Positions 52,001 to 58,000 of a DNA stretch of 64,000 nucleotides are shown here, one piece after another. The stretch lies in contig JALMGJ010000005.1 in assembly GCA_023362775.1 (NCBI GenBank), positions 41,251,463-41,315,462 on the forward strand, written 5' to 3'. How positions within the stretch are numbered: the first letter of the stretch is position 1; the number at the start of each line of letters is the position of its first letter. Source of the stretch: Charina bottae. Taxonomy: Eukaryota > Chordata > Lepidosauria > Squamata > Charinaidae. The notes beneath the pieces are model-generated. The model was given only the letters and a program-made list of their open reading frames with translations, was not told the DNA's origin and searched no databases. A program made the translations under genes and the position numbers.

Positions 52001-55000
52001 CAGGTGTCCAAAAGAAAAAGTTTCTTTCATTTCTATGTCCTAATCATAATTCCTTGAGTTAGGAAACATAGGAACATGAAAGTTTCCTAGCTACCTCAAT
52101 ATTGTCTGTACAGGTAGTCCTTGTTTAGCAACTGCCTCATTTAGCAACTGTTTGCAGTTACAACAGTGATTTAAAAGTAACTTTATGACCAGTCCTCACA
52201 TTTACAACCTTTTCAGGTCTGTAAAGCAAAGGAAAGCTGAAGTAAGATGATGAGCAGAGTCACAGTTTCACTTAGTGACAGCTTTGCTTAACAACCAAGT
52301 TGCCTGTCGCTAAATGAGGACTATCTGTATACTGACTGGCAGTGCATTCCAGTTCTTCAGGCACATTTTTTCCAGCTCTGTTTGAAAATGCCATCAGATT
52401 CCCTCAGATCATATTGGACTTGGGATAACCCCACCACAGTGAAAATGTTAACCTGAGTGAGGCCAGACATCCTTCCCAACAAATACAGTTTTGTTAAAGT
52501 ACTGCAGAGAAATATCCCATGTCAAATCAGTGACTAACCATCAGGCAAAGATTTGTACAGTTTGTACGAAAATACGTTTTTTCTTTGCAAAAAGAAATAT
52601 TAGCAACACATTTTCTTAACACACAAGCCTTATCATGTAATTACTACATTAGAATTTTGGCAAATTGTTTACAGATCCTATTCTACCATATCAACTTTCA
52701 TCCTCAAAAGCTATAATACCACTCAGTTCAAGAATGTAGGATTTTTAAAGCAACATTTTAGAAGAACTGCATAAAACAAATTGCAGCATAGGAACCAACA
52801 CAAATTGCCATCCAGGTCATATTGCCAAATCTGTTCTTCAGTGGATTTAAGCAATGGGATGCACAGCTCTGGTCACAACCAAGTATTATCACTGCAACTA
52901 AATGTGTGTGTGCGTGCGTGCGCACGAGCATTAACCAGGTCCCCTCAACATTTTGTTTTATTACAACTCCCATTATTCCCAGCCACTAAGGACCTATCCA
53001 AAATCCTATTGTTTATCTCAAGGCAACTAAGATCACAAACATTAAAACAACATGTAAGAAAACTTCCAGGAGGACTATGATAATAGCATATGGTACTTTA
53101 TGAGATGCTTCCAGATTCTTCAGACTCAGTGGCTACTGTAAAGGATATTCTAAACGTGAGACTTTATGGAAAATAGTTAATGAAGAATTTGTTCTCCTCA
53201 GATTTCCATGGCCTTTTCTCTATGACAACTCTAAATTGTGCTGTAACATATTGTGGTATAGGAGTACCAAATTGGGCATGCACCTTAGCTAGGAATAAAT
53301 ACTCTGTCTGCTTTGCACATGAATCCTCAGGGTGTATTGTTCTCATACTTGTGGTAAATGGCACCCTTATTGTTGTGCTGCATCTCATTTGACAAATGTG
53401 TCACTGGAAGGAACAGGACATGAAGTGACGAGAGCAGAACCACAAGTGGCATTTTATGTTCTGGGTTTTCCAGCAACGACTCTCAGAGAACTGGGAGTGG
53501 AAGGACTATTATACTGTAATTACTTGTCAGGTTACAGGAGCATTTCTTCACCATGTGGTTAGGGCACAGTTTTACAGCTTAGATCTGGTTGCAAAGGTCT
53601 ACAGGGCCCCTGGGAATGTATCCTGTAAGTCTCTGCTAGGAGACAGCCGTTACTTAGTAGGATTGTATAAAAGGTCATCTAATTTATGCTTTTTCCAATG
53701 CCTCCTTTTCTAAACACACCTATATAAGAAACCCCCAGGGTCATGTCACAAACTTTTCATGCAAAAGGATACTCAAATTCTATAGCAGTAGGTTCAGCAT
53801 TGGATTGAGCTCAAATGTTTTTGACAGTTATTGTGAAAGGAAGAATTTGTGCAAGTACTGCTTCTCAACGCAAGAAAAACACATATTCCACCTTCTCCCA
53901 TTTATGTAGCTATTAACAGTAGAAAAACTGCCCTATATTTTCTGAGAATAGAGAAGCATAATTCTGCTGTTTTATGCTTAGTGTTACTCTTGGACTGCAG
54001 CAAACTAGAATATGCTTCATGATCCTTTATACTGCCTCTCCACAGGCTTTGTCCTAGGAATAATCGATCTGGCTTTTTTGACAGGACTACTGGCTCTCGC
54101 TGCTTTACAAGCGACTTGTCGGACCCAGGGTACTTGCTGTTCATGTAGCTGGGCTGCAGAGGAAACCTCGCCCTGGCAGGGTGATTCGTGATAAGTTACG
54201 CATCTATGCTCACTGCACCAGCTACTACAAGTGAGTTATCTCAGGGCAGGTGCAACTATTTAAGTAAAAATGGAGATTGGGCACTGATGACTAGCAGACC
54301 CAAGAGGGGGCTACACCCACAAGAGGCAAATGTCATCCAATTTAGATGAATCTCTGTGTTCCAGGCTCCCAGGCCTATGTGTCATTATACCTGCTAAAGA
54401 ATGAGATTCATTTCTTGAACAGTAGTGCGCCGGGCGGGGGGGGGACGGGGAACATATAGATAAAAGCATAGGTTTTGCCTCTGCCTTTTTCTCCCCATTG
54501 CTGTCTTGCAACAAGGAGGGTGGTTATTGCCTAGGGGCGGGTTACCTGTGGACCTGTTTTTCTCTTCTCTTCCCCCCCCCCCCCCCCAGTGCACACAACT
54601 TGGCTTGCTCAGATTGTGGAGAGGGTGAGGAATAACACTGGTGTTGATAGCGAAGCTCACCTATCTCTGGGACTGTGGTGGGAGCCTTTGTGGATGACAT
54701 CAAGGGAGTACAGTTCCCCAAAGGCCCCATGGTTTGGTTTCAGTTCCTTCTCTCCCCCCACTTCCCGTTTGGGGCACCTAGCCTAGCTAGAGTTTCTATG
54801 ATAAGCCTTCAAAGCATCCTGGGAGTGTAGGGCCTGGGACTTCCCTACAGACACAGGTCCCTATTGTTGTTACTTTGTACTTCTACACCCAGAAGCTTTC
54901 AGCAAGGCTCCCCCTCCCCCTCCTAGAGGGAACCTTGGCCAACGACTGACAGGTAACTGGCAATAGAAACAGGGAGAGATGGGAAAGGAAAAGTACTGTA

Positions 55001-58000
55001 GGCGCAGGCAAGCAGACCCTTGGCTCCGTTCCATGCCCAAGGCAAATACAGTACTATAAATGGGATAACTCTCTCCTCTTTGGGGAAATTCCTGCCTAAG
55101 CTTACCTCAAAAGCAGGAGTATTGAAAACCTTATAAATGCTGCCTAAGGAAATGATATTTATAACGATACATATCAGATGCCTCGCATTATCCCAGTAAT
55201 CTGTATAAACATCCTAGAGCCAGTTTTGTCTAGTGGTTAAGGCAATAGGCTAGAAACCAGGAGACTGAGAGTTCTAGTCCCGCGTTAGGCATGAAAGCCG
55301 GCTGGGTGACCTTGGGCCAGTCACTCTCTCTCAGCCCAATTCACCTCACAGGGTTGTTGTTGTGGGGAAAATAGGAGGAGGAAGGAATATTAGGTATGTT
55401 CCTCGCCTTGAGTTATTTATAAAAATAATAAAGGCGGGATAAAAATTTAAAAAAAGAAATAACGCTGTTACCACCACCATCACCCTACAGGTGAAAGACT
55501 TAGACTGAGAACAGGCTGAAAAACTGCCAAAGGCCACTAAACCAGTTCACCTGACTAGCTGAGATTTCAGCCAGGGACTCCCAACATATGTGTCTAACCA
55601 CTCTACTAGCTTTCAAATATTTTCCCCAAAGGAGTTTTCTTTAGCATACAGTATAGCTTTCTTCTGTGTAGCTCTTCTGCATGTACACGGTTGCAAATTG
55701 CAGCTAAATCAGAGGATTTTATTAATTTATTCATATTTTATTTAGCATATTTATATAGCCGCCCATCTCCCAAACATGTGACTCTGGGCGGTTTTTAATT
55801 TTTTACAAATTTTAAATTTTTATTTTATCTCTAAAATAAAGTATTTATTTTATTTATTTTTATTTTACTTAAAATTATAAGGTTCTAGCCATTATCCTAT
55901 TGCTGCCTGCAAAATCCATTAAAAACTTGGAGCCCACTTGATCATCCTGTTGATCAGAGATGCAGTAACTGCACCTGTCTCACATGCTACCGGTTCCCTA
56001 CTCATGTTAATAGCCACTTGAATTACAGAATGGTAGAATTGGAAGGCTGTTCATTCAACTTTGTACTGGAATGCAGGAGCCTCAATCCATCAGCCCTGCT
56101 CTCTTATGTTTAAGCCAGTTTAAGCCTCCCTTATGTTAAAGCCAGTATCTAGAGCAGTGTTTCTCAACCTCAACAACTTTAAGATGTGTGGACTTCAATT
56201 CCCAGAATGCTGGCTGGAGAATTCCTGGATGTTAAGTCCACACATCTTAAAGTTGCTGAGGTTGAGAAACACTGCTCTAGACCAGCTTTCCAAACTGTGT
56301 GTTACGACACGTTAGTGTGTCGCAACACACAGTCTGGTGAGTCGCCACACAACCCGGAAGTGGCAGCAGGGGCATGCATGGCGGCGGCGGCAGCGGCGCA
56401 CCATCAGTGCTTCTGCGTTTTAGCAGAGGCTGCCACCACCATGCACGCCCCCGCCCCCGCCCCCGCACCGCCGCTGTGCACGCCCCTGCCCCCATGCGTG
56501 CCGCCGCCGCTGCCACCGTTGGTGTGTCGCCAACGGCGGCACTTTAGAAAGCCCTGCCCTAGCAGCTACATTAAGACCATGGAATCATGTTGGCAATTAG
56601 GGCAGACTATGTTGGGAGCATTCTTTAGCCAAATCTTTCTTTGCAAAGTGACACAAAGGAAAATTGATATGACAGAAGAACATCCTGGATTGAACTGCAG
56701 GAAACTCTTCATGCTGTTAGGCAGTTATGCTAGATAAAAAGGGCCACAGCTTTTGTCCCTAAATGGGGTTCCTATGACTAGAATTTCATGTTAGGATTGA
56801 AAAATAATAGTGAAAAATCCTGAATTCTAGAGCTAACACATTATTATTAAAAAGTATTCAAATGGTTCACCTTTAGCCTTTTATCTGTCTCACAGCCATA
56901 ATTATGTCCGTGGCTCTATCACAATTTACATCATCAACTTGCATCGGTCACGAAAGAAAATCAAGTTGGTGGGGACCCTTCGGGACAAGCTTGTCCATCA
57001 GTATGTGCTGCAACCCTATGGTCAGGAAGGACTTCAGTCTAGGTGAGTGCTATTGTCCAGCTCAAGGCCATTACCATGAGGACCCATTAAGAGGACATTT
57101 TACTAATCAGGATATCAAGCATTGTGCTCCATTTATTCATCTGTACATGCACCCCCTCCTGTGGTGTGCTACTTACCACCAAACTACTCAGATACCTTAA
57201 CTTCCATCTTTTTGCTGTCCCAAAACTTTTTGTTTTAATGAATTTTGTGAATCTATGTTCGCCTTTAAGAAACCACATTATTTTTCGTGCTGTAAACAGA
57301 AAAAGGTCACCTTTTTGGAACTTGTTACTGTATATAATTTCATCCAGCTTTAAAATACTGATGGAGAACCCAGCAGTTCTGTTTTCCCCAAAATTCCACC
57401 CACGCCTGACGAGAGGTTTCCATGCCCCATAATGGAATACTTTCTCTGCTTATTTATGGTGCCCTGCACAGAATCAGATAAAAAGAAGTACACTATTGTA
57501 CCAGACCGAAGAAGGCTTATCTGGTCTAACATTCCATTTTCCTAATGGCCAATGAAATGCCTGTGGGAAACCCACAAGTGGAATGCAAGCACACTAGGCC
57601 TCTCTCTCATGTTCTCAGCAAGTGGTATTGAGTCACATACTGCCTCTGTTTTGGAAATATATTCCACCATCATCAGTCATAACTAGGTGTCAGTTAATGG
57701 TATACTATGAATTTGTCCAACCTGCTTTTAAAGTCTTCCAGATTGTTGGCCATCACTGCACCTTGTGGTCATGCATGCCCTAGATTAACTGTACATTCTG
57801 TGAACTATTTCATTTGTCCTGAATTCCACATTCTCAGCCTCCACCATCCATGTGATTCTAGTATTGGTATAATTTATCTGACAATGTAGTCACGGTGTCC
57901 TAGCCTTGTCCTCTCATAGAAGCTTATCTTTATGTTCCATCTCCGTAGCAGAGACATAAAGAGAAAGTTAGCGGCCATCTATCTTGAAGTCTGTCGTCTT

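Larger units (their letters stand above)
48400..54084 (+). other. HPSE2 intron between exons f and g
   Basis: A 5.7-kb intron. It has a tail-only CR1-like LINE copy at 49850-49972 and a second, older copy of the TA-flanked MITE at 52111-52327. The stretches 48400-49840, 49980-52100 and 52330-54080 are otherwise unremarkable to me, apart from short TG/CG repeats near 52903-52930. Confidence 0.55.
54231..56895 (+). other. HPSE2 intron between exons g and h
   Basis: A 2.7-kb intron with a C run at 54573-54589, a tRNA-derived SINE (55217-55462), a minus-strand LINE tail (55716-55860), a short CR1-type tail fragment (about 56028-56110) and two abutting hAT-type MITEs (56155-56556). Nothing recognised in 54240-54560 or 54600-55210. 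Confidence 0.55.

Noticed and set aside
56186..56737. 183-codon open frame
   Set aside because: It runs through two MITEs and a CCG/CCCCG-rich tract; composition explains it.
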